A DNA stretch of 64,000 bases from the NCBI RefSeq assembly GCF_030363035.1, contig NZ_JAUCMN010000006.1, positions 62,001-126,000 of the forward strand, given 5' to 3'. Below the pieces are notes generated by a model. That model saw only the letters and a list, made by a program, of their open reading frames with translations. It ran no database searches and was not told the origin of the DNA. The translations under genes and the position numbers were made by a program. Of the stretch, positions 25,451 to 35,865 are shown piece after piece. This DNA comes from Curtobacterium caseinilyticum. Its GTDB lineage: Bacteria > Actinomycetota > Actinomycetes > Actinomycetales > Microbacteriaceae. Numbering within the stretch: position 1 is the stretch's first letter; every line of letters starts with the position of its first letter.

Positions 25451-26005
25451 TCAGTCGTCGAACGGCACGCGATCACTCGACCCCACGCCGGCGCGCTGGC
25501 GGTACGACAGGTGACCGCCGAGGTACCCGCCGACACCGACGACCGCCAGACCGACGAACCCGAGCGCCTTGCCGGCGGCGGTGTTCCCCTTCCGGCGCTG
25601 CCACCACGACAGGCCGAAGAACGTGATGCCCACCCAGTTGACCGCCTGGTGCACCCACCCGGTGCGGCGCTGCTCGATGGAGAGCTCGGACCAGTCCACG
25701 TAGCCCGCGATCGACGCGCTCCCGGCGGAGGCGATCCCCACGCCGGTCAGGGTCTGCGCCGCACGGGCGTTGCCCTTCCCACCGATCGTGTCGAGGACGG
25801 CCGCCGAGATCCACGCGCCGAGCGGCACCTGGACCATGAGCGGGTGCAGCGGGTGACCGAACGGCACGCCGTGCAGCAGTTGCCGCAGGGCCTTCGGCCG
25901 GGCGACGGCCCGCACGACGCGCGTGTCGAGGTCGACGGCCTTGTCGAGCACGCTCGCGTGCTCGATGGAGTCGGTGAGGCGACGGATGATCGGCAGCTCA
26001 GGCAT
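25451..26005 (-). CDS. DUF2231 membrane protein
   Basis: 184 residues. GVPFGHPLHPLMVQVPLGAW is the DUF2231 hallmark (HPxHP plus hydrophobic segment), and about four membrane helices follow. In other bacteria the family occurs near redox or cytochrome genes, and its function is unproven. ATG at 26005 is chosen because upstream codons pass through the hairpin at 26023. C-terminal residues are polar (DRVPFDD). Confidence 0.8.
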   Translation of the reverse strand: MPELPIIRRLTDSIEHASVLDKAVDLDTRVVRAVARPKALRQLLHGVPFGHPLHPLMVQVPLGAWISAAVLDTIGGKGNARAAQTLTGVGIASAGSASIAGYVDWSELSIEQRRTGWVHQAVNWVGITFFGLSWWQRRKGNTAAGKALGFVGLAVVGVGGYLGGHLSYRQRAGVGSSDRVPFDD

Positions 26006-26022
26006 GCACTGGACGCTAGCCG

Positions 26023-26063
26023 GGAGGCCCGGTGCCGGTTCCAGGAACCGGCACCGGGCCTCC
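26023..26063. terminator. GGAGGC-core long hairpin
   Basis: Perfect 20-bp arms around a single central base (GGAGGCCCGGTGCCGGTTCC and its complement). It begins 34 nt past the stop of the minus-strand permease gene and ends the seven-gene operon. The same stem with a few changes occurs at 32021-32071. Confidence 0.85.
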
Positions 26064-26096
26064 AGACCGGTGCGCCGTGCGGACGGTGCGGGCTGC

Positions 26097-27299
26097 TCAG
26101 ACGGCCGCCAGGGCGGAGGTCGGTGGGATGCGCGCCGCGCGCGCCGCCGGGTACAGGCCCGACACCCCACCGATGACCACGGTGGCACCGAGCCCACCGA
26201 GCACGGCCCACACCGGGATCGCGACCGGCCACCCCTGCGTCACGGCGAAGGTGATCGTGACCGCCACGCCGATCACGACACCCGCGACGCCGCCGAGGAA
26301 CGACAACAGCAACGACTCGACCAGGAACTGGTCGCGGATGTTCCGCCGACGCGCGCCGAGCGCGCGTCGGACCCCGACCTCGGCCCGGCGTTCGAGCACG
26401 GTGATCACCATCGTGTTCGCGACGCCGATGCCGCCGACGAGCAACGCCACGCCTCCGATGCCGACCAGGAGTCCGGTGAACGAGTCGTCCGTCGCGTTCT
26501 TCGCCGCGAGGGCGTCGGACGGCCGGGTGACGGCCACGTCCTGCGGGGCCAGCGGCTGCACCGCTCGCGGGACGAGCGCCCGGGTCCTGGCGACCTGGTC
26601 CGGGTCGACCCGGGTGTACACCGCTGTGGGGTGGCCGTCGAAGCCGAGCTGGTCGGCGAGCGCCCGGGGCACGAACACCTGGCTGTCGAGGTCCTCCGCC
26701 AGTTCGAACGGTCCGAGCACCCCGACGACCTGCACCCACTGACCGCCGATCCAGACACGGGTGTCGGCGTCCACGGAGCGGATCCCGAGCGCCTCGGCGG
26801 CGTAGGACCCGAGGACGGCCTGCGGTGGCGCGTCCTCCCGGCTGTCCAGCCACCTGCCGGAGGCGACGCGTCCGCCGAGGACGTCGGGGACGTCGCCCTC
26901 GGCGGCGAGCACCCCGATGCCCTTCGTCTCCGCGGTCGGGACGAAGGGGTTCCGGTAGACCCGCCCGCCGGTCACCGACCCGACGCCGGCGACCGACTGC
27001 ACGGCGTCCTGCCGGGCGAGCGAGTCGACCGCGGTGGCGGGCAGCGGCGGCGTCGCACCGAACCCGTCGGCCTGCGTGACCGTCAGCACGTTGGTGCCGA
27101 GCTGGTCGAGCACGCGGTCGAGAGCGGCCTTGCTGGACGAGGAGATCCCCACCACCGCGATCATCGCCGCGATGCCGATGGCGATGCCGAGCGCCGAGAG
27201 GACGACCCGTCCCGGTCGGGTCCGGAGCCCGAAGACGCCGAGGCGCAGCAGGTCCCCGGGCCCCAGGCTCCGCCTGCCGAACGGACGCGCCGCGGTCAC
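26097..27299 (-). CDS. MacB/FtsX-type ABC transporter permease
   Basis: 400 residues. One N-terminal helix (VVLSALGIAIGIAAMIAVVGI) is followed by an extracellular domain of about 210 residues (MacB_PCD-like, LGTNVLTV onward) and then three C-terminal helices of the FtsX fold, with the cytoplasmic ERRAEVGVRRALGARRRNI coupling segment. It does not form a channel in known relatives; it transmits ATP energy mechanically to extracytoplasmic partners. The GTG start overlaps the ATPase stop by 4 nt. It is the last gene of the operon. Confidence 0.88.
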   Translation of the reverse strand: MTAARPFGRRSLGPGDLLRLGVFGLRTRPGRVVLSALGIAIGIAAMIAVVGISSSSKAALDRVLDQLGTNVLTVTQADGFGATPPLPATAVDSLARQDAVQSVAGVGSVTGGRVYRNPFVPTAETKGIGVLAAEGDVPDVLGGRVASGRWLDSREDAPPQAVLGSYAAEALGIRSVDADTRVWIGGQWVQVVGVLGPFELAEDLDSQVFVPRALADQLGFDGHPTAVYTRVDPDQVARTRALVPRAVQPLAPQDVAVTRPSDALAAKNATDDSFTGLLVGIGGVALLVGGIGVANTMVITVLERRAEVGVRRALGARRRNIRDQFLVESLLLSFLGGVAGVVIGVAVTITFAVTQGWPVAIPVWAVLGGLGATVVIGGVSGLYPAARAARIPPTSALAAV

Positions 27300-28066
27300 G
27301 AGGTACCCCGGATCGCGGCGGCGAGGGCCGCGGCGTCCGACGACGACTCCGACTGCACCAGGCCGTCCCGCATCCGGACCTGCCGGGGCAGCGAGGCGGC
27401 GAGCTCGAGGTCGTGCGTGATCACGAGCACGGTGGTGCCGCCGGCGTGCAGCTCGCGCAGGAGCGCCAGGACGGCCGAACCGGACGCGGTGTCGAGCGCG
27501 CCCGTCGGCTCGTCGGCGAGCAGGACCGTCGGGTCGCCGACGATCGCCCGCGCGATCGCGACGCGCTGCTTCTCGCCACCGGACAGCTGGTGCGGCCGGT
27601 GGTCCACGCGGTGACCGAGCCCGACGCGTTCGAGCGCTCGGACCGCCCGACGCTGCCGCTCGCTCCGACGGACCCCCGCGTAGAGCAGCCCGTCCGCGAC
27701 GTTCTCGGTGGCCGTCGCGCCGGCCTGCAGGTGGAAGTGCTGGAAGACGAAGCCGATGTGGTCGGCACGCAGCCGTGCGAGCGCGTCGTCGGACAGGGTC
27801 CCGACGTCGTCCCCGGCGACCGACACGGTCCCCGACGTCGGGCGGTCGAGGGTCCCGATGATGTTCAGCATCGTCGACTTGCCCGAGCCGGACGGCCCGA
27901 CCACCGCGACCAGTTCACCGCGTCGCACGTCGAGCGTCACCCCGCCCAGGGCCCGGACGTCACCGTGCACCTTCGTGACGTCGCGCAGCGCGAGGACCGT
28001 CGGTACCCCGTCGCGTGGGGTCGCGGGAGCCGCCGTCGTCCGCTCGGACCGCGCCACGGCGCTCAC
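27296..28066 (-). CDS. ABC transporter ATP-binding protein (MacB/LolD type)
   Basis: 256 residues. Walker A is GPSGSGKST, the signature is LSGGEKQR, Walker B is VLLADEPTGALD and the switch His lies in VITHDLEL. The DEPTGALD string is typical of the LolD/MacB/FtsE class that pairs with FtsX-type permeases. A 35-residue N-terminal extension precedes the core. The GTG start overlaps the adaptor stop. It energises the permease encoded next. Confidence 0.92.
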   Translation of the reverse strand: MSAVARSERTTAAPATPRDGVPTVLALRDVTKVHGDVRALGGVTLDVRRGELVAVVGPSGSGKSTMLNIIGTLDRPTSGTVSVAGDDVGTLSDDALARLRADHIGFVFQHFHLQAGATATENVADGLLYAGVRRSERQRRAVRALERVGLGHRVDHRPHQLSGGEKQRVAIARAIVGDPTVLLADEPTGALDTASGSAVLALLRELHAGGTTVLVITHDLELAASLPRQVRMRDGLVQSESSSDAAALAAAIRGTS

Positions 28067-29109
28067 GACGGCACCACGACCTGGTCGCCCTCGTGCACGG
28101 CGCCGGTGACTGCGGCACGCCCGGCGGCGACGAACCCGACGTCCACCGACACCCGCTTCGTCGTCCCGTCGCGCCGCACGACGTCGACCGCGAAGCCGTC
28201 GCCCGGCCCGGCCACCAGGGCTGCCACCGGGACGGAGAGCACGCCGCGCTCCTGTCGTCCCGTCGCCACGACCTGTGCCGTGGCCGCCGCGGGGAGGTCC
28301 CGGTCCCCCGACTCGAAGGCGATGGTCACCTCGACGGCGGCCCCACCGCTCTCCGTCTTCGTCGGACGGCTGTCGACGACCGTCCCGGGCATCGGGTCAC
28401 CGACGCCGTTCACCCGCACGGTCACGGAGGTCCCGACCGCCAGCCGCTCGGCGTCCTGCTCCGGCGGGACCGCCGTCACGACCCGCTTCGTGCTCGTCAG
28501 CGACAGGACGTCACCGCCGGCCGGCGCACCGAGCTGCCCGGTCACCCCGTCCACGCGGACGTCGCCGTCCACGAACGCGACCTGGTCCCCGTCGAGGACC
28601 CCGGTGACCGGGAGGTCGTGGGTGCGCTGCCACGCCCGGACCGCCCGCTGCGTCCGAGGCCCGAAGACGTCGTCGAGTGCGACGTCGTGCCCGAGTGCGG
28701 CCAGGTTCTGGTTGAGCTGGGCGACGTCCTCGCCGGACACGCCCCGTTCGAGCGGGCGCCAGAGCGGCACCCGTCCGTGCAGGGCGCGGACGGGCCGCTC
28801 GTCGACGGCGTACAACGGCTGGTCGCGGTGCACGACCGAGCCCGGCTCCGGCAGCCAGGTCAGCGTGCCGTGCGCCGTCGCCGGGAGCGGGACGGCGGTG
28901 CCGTACCCGAGGGTGCCGGAGAACGTCTTCGCGTCGGTGAGGTCGCCCTTCGTCACGGTGCTCGTCGCGTGCGCCGAGCGGTGCTGTGTCGCCGTGTCCG
29001 CCCCGGTGGTGTCGCCGACGACTGCCCACGTCCCCGCGCCGGCACCCGCCAGCGCCACCAGGACGCCCGCGGCGACCAGGAGCGTGCGACGTGCGGGCCG
29101 GCGGGTCAC
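28063..29109 (-). CDS. Membrane-anchored efflux adaptor with peptidoglycan-binding domain
   Basis: 348 residues. An N-terminal anchor or signal (TLLVAAGVLVALAGAGAGTW) is followed by a beta-rich lipoyl/HlyD-like segment. A PG_binding_1 domain (about 115-165, GEDVAQLNQNLAALGHD and FGPRTQRAVRAWQRTH) is inserted, and barrel/MP domains follow. This is the MacA-like adaptor of Gram-positive ABC exporters, with the wall-binding domain suggesting attachment to peptidoglycan. The GTG start overlaps the preceding lipoprotein stop by 4 nt. Confidence 0.82.
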   Translation of the reverse strand: MTRRPARRTLLVAAGVLVALAGAGAGTWAVVGDTTGADTATQHRSAHATSTVTKGDLTDAKTFSGTLGYGTAVPLPATAHGTLTWLPEPGSVVHRDQPLYAVDERPVRALHGRVPLWRPLERGVSGEDVAQLNQNLAALGHDVALDDVFGPRTQRAVRAWQRTHDLPVTGVLDGDQVAFVDGDVRVDGVTGQLGAPAGGDVLSLTSTKRVVTAVPPEQDAERLAVGTSVTVRVNGVGDPMPGTVVDSRPTKTESGGAAVEVTIAFESGDRDLPAAATAQVVATGRQERGVLSVPVAALVAGPGDGFAVDVVRRDGTTKRVSVDVGFVAAGRAAVTGAVHEGDQVVVPS

Positions 29110-29624
29110 GGTGCGACCTCCGTCCGCAGCCCGTAGGCCTCCTCGCTGCAGGCCGCCGAGGAGTCCAGGAACGCCCCCTCGTCCGACGGCACGTACGTCT
29201 GCTGGCCGTGCTCGTCGTCCGGGAAGTCCGGCAGCCCCCGCTCCCGCATGCAGGTGCCGAACGCCTCACGCTGCCGGGCGGAGGGCCGGAACTCCTCGGC
29301 GGGCTCTGCGGCGCCGTCCGGTGCGGACCGTGCGGCGCACTCCTCGACGGCTCGCCCGTAGGCGGCGGGATCGGCGCCGTCCGGGATCGTCACCTGCTCC
29401 GACCCCGCGGCGGTCCCGGTCGGGTCCTCGACGTCGAAGCCCTGCTCGCGCAGGCACGCGGTGAACGACGCGGAGGCGGCGGCGTCGTGCACGCTCGCGG
29501 GAGTGCTCGTCGATGTGTCGGGTGCCGCCGTCGCGCAGCCCGCGAGCACTGCGGGCAGGACGACGAGTGCGGCGAGCACCCCGGAGACCGTCTTGACGGC
29601 CCGACCCGGTCGGACGGCGCTCAT
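29106..29624 (-). CDS. Four-cysteine lipoprotein, second of a tandem pair
   Basis: 172 residues with a lipoprotein signal peptide (VLPAVLAGC lipobox, Cys about residue 29). The mature part contains two related motifs, CLREQGFDVEDP and CMRERGLPDFPDD, each starting with Cys-x-Arg, plus VTIPDGADPAAYGRAVEEC and a last Cys in SSAACSEE. The same order of motifs is found in the preceding gene, so the two are paralogues. I do not recognise a characterised family; four Cys outside the membrane suggest two disulfides. The ATG overlaps the upstream stop as ATGA. Confidence 0.75.
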   Translation of the reverse strand: MSAVRPGRAVKTVSGVLAALVVLPAVLAGCATAAPDTSTSTPASVHDAAASASFTACLREQGFDVEDPTGTAAGSEQVTIPDGADPAAYGRAVEECAARSAPDGAAEPAEEFRPSARQREAFGTCMRERGLPDFPDDEHGQQTYVPSDEGAFLDSSAACSEEAYGLRTEVAP

Positions 29625-30142
29625 CGCGCCTGCGTCTTCGTGTCGGGCGAGTACTCGTGGAGGCACTGCTGGAACGTCTCCTCGAACTCCGGCTCGCTTG
29701 CTCGCGGGTACCCCTGCGTGGTGATGCCACCGTCGGTCTGCTCCGGGAAGTCGTCGTACCCGTGCTCACGGATGCAGTCCGCCACCTGCGAGTACTGCCG
29801 CGCCCACTTCTGCTCCTCGCTCGTGTCCGCACGCTGCACGCCGACCCGGTCGGAGCACGAAGCGGCTTCCTCCTCGTAGCGCCCCTGGTCGACGCCCTGC
29901 GGGATCGTCACGGTGCCCGAAGCGACCATGTCGTCCGCCGGGTCCTCGACGTCGAACCCGGCGTCACGCATGCAGGCACCCCACCGCGCGCCGATGCCGG
30001 AGGTCGACTGCGTGTCGGCGGCCGACGGAGACCCTGCGCCGCTGCACGCGGACAGGGCGATCGACGCCGAGACGGCGAGGACGAGGACCGCGGCGACGCG
30101 CGCGGCCCGGGGTGATCTCGGTTTGTTCGTGCTGGTGATCAT
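29621..30142 (-). CDS. Four-cysteine lipoprotein, first of a tandem pair
   Basis: 173 residues from ATG 30142. The lipobox is ALSAC. Mature motifs CMRDAGFDVEDP, VTIPQGVDQGRYEEEAASC, CIREHGYDDFPEQ and FQQCLHEY align in order with those of the neighbour. The start at 30142 is preferred over 30193 because it gives a compact signal peptide. It begins 47 nt after the histidine kinase gene. An inferred role is capture of an envelope ligand for the adaptor and exporter, or sensing for the kinase. Confidence 0.75.
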   Translation of the reverse strand: MITSTNKPRSPRAARVAAVLVLAVSASIALSACSGAGSPSAADTQSTSGIGARWGACMRDAGFDVEDPADDMVASGTVTIPQGVDQGRYEEEAASCSDRVGVQRADTSEEQKWARQYSQVADCIREHGYDDFPEQTDGGITTQGYPRASEPEFEETFQQCLHEYSPDTKTQAR

Positions 30143-30189
30143 GCTCCCAGCACATCGGTCGGCCTGTTTCACGGGGCGTCCTCGTGACG

Positions 30190-31317
30190 TCACATCGGCG
30201 AAACACCGACAGACACGCGGAGCCCTCCCCCGTCACGAGCCGCGGCGTGCACGGTCCAGCCGTGGGACTCGGCGATCGCCGCGACGATCGACAGCCCGAG
30301 CCCACTGTGCCGCTTCGTCCCGGGCTCGCCACCCCGCCGGAACGGTTCGGCGAGCCCGTCGACCAGGGCGGGGTCGAGCACCGGACCGGTGTTCTCCACG
30401 GTGACACCCTCGAGACCGGTCCGGATGCGGACCCAGCCCCCGACGTGGTTGTACTCGACGGCGTTGTCGACCAGGTTGCCGACGAGCTGTCGGACGAGCA
30501 GCGGCTCACCGGTCAGCCCGACCGGCTCGGCCCCGTACTCCGTCTCCATCCCGACGCCGGCCCGCGCGGCATCGGGACCGGCCTGCGCCACGACGTCCGC
30601 GACGATCGCGACGAGGTCGATCGGTGCGGTGCGGTCCGCGAGCCCCCGCTCGGCCTCGGCGAGGACGAGCAACGACTCGACGAGGTGCTCAGTCCGCCGG
30701 TTCTGCTCGAGCAGCTCGGCCCGGACCGCGGCGACGTCCTGCGGTCCGTCGCCGTCGGACAACCCGATCTGGAGCGAGGCACGCTGCACCGCGAGCGGCG
30801 TGCGGAGCTCGTGCGCGGCGTGCGCGATGAACTGACGCTGCGCGTCGAACGCGGCCTCGAGTCGGTCCAGCAGGGCGTCGATGGTGCGGGACAGTCGGCG
30901 GACCTCGTCGTCCGGCCCGTCGAGTGCAGTCCGTTCGTGCAGCGTGGACGCGGAGATCCGGTCCGCCGTCCTCGTGATCCGGTCGATGGGGCGGAGCACG
31001 CTCCGGCTCAGGAGCCAGCCCAGCACACCGGCGAGCACCCCGGCGACGACCACGCCGACCGCCGACCACTGCCACTGCTGTGCGGCCACGACACGGACGA
31101 ACGCGACCGGGGCGGCGCCGTCGGCCCGCACGTCCGGGTCCGGTCCGACCGACGTCGTCGCGCCCCACGGCAGCGGTCGGGCCAGCTCGGTCGTGCTGTT
31201 GCTGAGCGACCACTGCGATGCCAGGTTCACGAAGACCAGGGCGCCGGCCACGAGGGCCATCGTGGCGAGCGCGAAGGCAACAGCGGTCCGGGTCCCGATG
31301 CTCCACCCGCGCGTCAC
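30190..31317 (-). CDS. Sensor histidine kinase
   Basis: 375 residues. Two membrane helices (about 12-32 and 85-104) enclose a short external loop of about 50 residues, followed by HAMP, a HisKA domain with His169 in FIAHAAHELRTPL, and an HATPase domain (NLVDNAVEYN, HSGLGLSIV). The small loop resembles that of intramembrane-sensing envelope-stress kinases. The GTG start overlaps the response-regulator stop. It is expected to phosphorylate the regulator encoded upstream. Confidence 0.9.
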   Translation of the reverse strand: MTRGWSIGTRTAVAFALATMALVAGALVFVNLASQWSLSNSTTELARPLPWGATTSVGPDPDVRADGAAPVAFVRVVAAQQWQWSAVGVVVAGVLAGVLGWLLSRSVLRPIDRITRTADRISASTLHERTALDGPDDEVRRLSRTIDALLDRLEAAFDAQRQFIAHAAHELRTPLAVQRASLQIGLSDGDGPQDVAAVRAELLEQNRRTEHLVESLLVLAEAERGLADRTAPIDLVAIVADVVAQAGPDAARAGVGMETEYGAEPVGLTGEPLLVRQLVGNLVDNAVEYNHVGGWVRIRTGLEGVTVENTGPVLDPALVDGLAEPFRRGGEPGTKRHSGLGLSIVAAIAESHGWTVHAAARDGGGLRVSVGVSPM

Positions 31318-31967
31318 AGCGCGTAGCCCCGCCCCGGGACCGTCCGGATCGGGTCGGGCGCTCCGAGCTTCCTGCGGAGCTTCGACACCGTGACCCGCAC
31401 CGCCGCCGTGAAGGGGTCGGTGTTCACGTCCCAGACCTTCTCGAGCAGTTCCTCGCTCGACACGATGCGTCCGTCCCCCCGGAGCAGGACCTCGAGCACC
31501 CCGAGTTCCTTCGCGGTGAGGTCGAGGGGGCGCCCGTCGCGGGTCGCGATGCGGCGGTTCGAGTCGACGAGGAGTCCGCCGCGTTCGAGCACCGGCGGGA
31601 CGGGCGGGACGCTGCGCCGGCCGAGGGCGCGCACCCGGGCGACCAGCTCCGGGTACTCGAACGGCTTCGCCAGGTAGTCGTCGGCGCCGAGTTCGAGGCC
31701 GTGCACGCGGTCAGCGAGCGTCGTCGCGGCGGTGAGCATGAGGATGCGGGTCAACGCCCCGCGAGCGGCTGCCCGCCGCGCGACCTCGTCGCCGTGGAGC
31801 CCGGGCAGGTCACGGTCGAGCACGACCACGTCGTAGTCGTTGACGGCGAGCAACTCGTCCGCCTCGTCGCCGCGGTACGCCACGTCGACGGCCATGCCCT
31901 GCCGGACGAGTCCTCGAGCCACGAGGTCGGCAAGGGAGGTCTCGTCGTCCGCAACCAGTACGCGCAT
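31314..31967 (-). CDS. OmpR-family response regulator
   Basis: 217 residues. The receiver domain has acidic ADDE, phospho-acceptor Asp51 (VVVLDRDLPG), the switch Thr in MLTAATT and Lys in AKPF. A C-terminal winged helix (about 125-217, LTAKELGVLEVLL, VRVTVSKLRRKLG, TVPGRGYAL) binds DNA. It is the first gene of the operon, so it probably autoregulates kinase, lipoproteins and exporter. CAATAC stands about 5 nt before the ATG, a possible leaderless start. Confidence 0.92.
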   Translation of the reverse strand: MRVLVADDETSLADLVARGLVRQGMAVDVAYRGDEADELLAVNDYDVVVLDRDLPGLHGDEVARRAAARGALTRILMLTAATTLADRVHGLELGADDYLAKPFEYPELVARVRALGRRSVPPVPPVLERGGLLVDSNRRIATRDGRPLDLTAKELGVLEVLLRGDGRIVSSEELLEKVWDVNTDPFTAAVRVTVSKLRRKLGAPDPIRTVPGRGYAL

Positions 31968-32020
31968 ACTGGTATTGCACATGTCGGTCCTGATGGCTGG
32001 CTGAGAGGCCAGGGACGCAC

Positions 32021-32071
32021 GGACAGGAGGCCCGGTGCCGGTCCCAGGGACCGGCACCGGGCCTCCTGTCC
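32021..32071. terminator. GGAGGC-core hairpin, 25-bp perfect arms
   Basis: The longest stem in the window: 25-bp perfect arms around one central base, beginning GGACAGGAGGCCCGGTGCCG. It lies 27 nt past the clpB stop and upstream of the response-regulator promoter, so it closes the clpB transcript. Its inner part is nearly the same as the hairpin at 26023. Confidence 0.85.
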
Positions 32072-32098
32072 GGCACCTCACCGCGGGGCGGGTCCGAC

Positions 32099-34267
<2,169 letters not shown>

Positions 34268-34297
34268 GGTTCGTCCTTTCCGTGCGGTCGAGGTGTA

Positions 34298-34318
34298 CTT
34301 GAGTCTACTCCACTCAAC
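34298..34318. promoter_or_regulatory. HAIR operator (HspR box) of clpB
   Basis: CTTGAGT-CTACTCC-ACTCAAC matches the actinobacterial HAIR consensus CTTGAGT-N7-ACTCAAG in 13 of 14 fixed bases. On the minus strand TAAGTT overlaps its left end and could be the -10. It ends 1 nt before the stop codon of the upstream MFS gene, giving clpB its own control in a 51-bp gap. Confidence 0.9.
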
Positions 34319-35713
34319 TTACGGACGCAGTGGTGCATTCCGGATCCCGACGGCGCTGACCAGCGACCCGGCGAGCAGCAGGCACGCCATCACGAGCGCC
34401 GCGCGGTGGAAGCCCGCCGTGCTCATCTCGCCGGCCAGGACGACCCCGGCGAGCGCCACCACCACCAGGCTCGCGATCCGGGCGAGGGCGTTGTTGACCG
34501 CCGACCCGACCCCGGCCTCGGACTCTGGGACCGATCCGAGGACCGCGCTCGTCAGGGGTGTGACCATCGTCGCGATCCCGACGCCGATGAGCACCAGCCC
34601 CGGCAACACCGACCACCAGTACCCACGCGGGTCCTGCCCGGCACCGGTCATGAGCAGGGCGCCGACCGCGGCGATCGCTGGACCCGCGGCCATGAACCAC
34701 CGCGGACCGTACCGACCCGCCAGGGCGCCGACCGTCGACGACAGCGCCAGGAGCAGGAGCGTGGGCGGCAGCGTCGCGAGGCCGGCCAGCCAGGCCGGGA
34801 AGCCCCAGACCTCCTGCACGAACAGGGTCACGACGAAGCCGACCATGCCGAGAGCGCCGTAGATCGAGAGCGTCGCGGCGTTGCCGACCGAGAAGTTCCG
34901 CGCGCGGAAGAGGTCGAGCGGGACGAGCGGCGGCCGGCCCGCGTGCGTCACGTGTCGCTCCCACGGCACGAAGGCGAGCAGCGACCCGGCACCGACGACC
35001 AGTGCGGTGACCACGACGGGCGCCCCCCAGCCGAGCCGCTCCTGCTCGATGAGCCCGAGGACCACGCCACCCGCGCCGAGCACCGCGAGCACGGCGCCGA
35101 CGACGTCGATCCGCGGTCGGTGCTCCGGGTGCACGTCGCCGCTGATCCGCGAGACCAGGACGACGGTGACGACGATCGGCAGCGCGGTGAGCACGAAGAT
35201 CCACCGCCACCCGAGTCCGTCGACGATGAGACCACCGACGAGCGGCCCGAGGATCATCGCCGCACTCGACCACCCCGTCCAGGTGCCGATCGCCTTCGTC
35301 CGGGCCGGACCGCGGTACGCCGCGATGATCAGCGCGAGCGAGCTCGGCGTGACGAGGGCACCGCCGACACCCTGCAGCGCACGGGCGACGATGAGCACCG
35401 CGCCCGTGGGTGCCGCGGCGCACACGACCGAGGCCACGCCGAACACGACGAGGCCCCACGTGACGATGCGGACCCGGCCGAACACGTCCGAGAGCGACCC
35501 GGCGACCAGGATGAGCGACCCGAGCGTGACGAGGTAGGCGTCGACGACCCACTGCTGCACGACGAGCCCGCCGCCGAGGTCCTGCCGGATCGCGGGGAGC
35601 GCCACGTTCACGACGCTCGTGTCGAGCCCCACGACGAAGGACGCGAGGATCGCGACCACGAGGACCACCCGTCGGTCGTCGCGGAGCGGGGCCGTGGCGG
35701 CCGGTGCGGTCAT
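34319..35713 (-). CDS. MFS drug-type transporter (DHA2 family)
   Basis: 464 residues with about 14 hydrophobic helices. [12 protein letters not shown] at the end of helix 1 is the DHA2 signature, and [12 protein letters not shown] is MFS motif [21 protein letters not shown] is motif C-like. Relatives (EmrB/QacA/LfrA) export drugs or other amphiphiles with protons. It ends 1 nt before the clpB HAIR box. No regulator gene adjoins it. Confidence 0.87.
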   Translation of the reverse strand: MTAPAATAPLRDDRRVVLVVAILASFVVGLDTSVVNVALPAIRQDLGGGLVVQQWVVDAYLVTLGSLILVAGSLSDVFGRVRIVTWGLVVFGVASVVCAAAPTGAVLIVARALQGVGGALVTPSSLALIIAAYRGPARTKAIGTWTGWSSAAMILGPLVGGLIVDGLGWRWIFVLTALPIVVTVVLVSRISGDVHPEHRPRIDVVGAVLAVLGAGGVVLGLIEQERLGWGAPVVVTALVVGAGSLLAFVPWERHVTHAGRPPLVPLDLFRARNFSVGNAATLSIYGALGMVGFVVTLFVQEVWGFPAWLAGLATLPPTLLLLALSSTVGALAGRYGPRWFMAAGPAIAAVGALLMTGAGQDPRGYWWSVLPGLVLIGVGIATMVTPLTSAVLGSVPESEAGVGSAVNNALARIASLVVVALAGVVLAGEMSTAGFHRAALVMACLLLAGSLVSAVGIRNAPLRP

Positions 35714-35865
35714 GTCGCCATCATCCTCGCCCGCGGCGGTCGCCGGCCGATCACGGCGGCAGTCGCAGGCCGAGCACGCGGCGGTACCGCTCGGTCAGGG
35801 TGTCGGTCGGTCGTGCGACCGGTTGGTTGCGTCGACGAAACACCGCGCTCGCGAGCATCGCCGAC

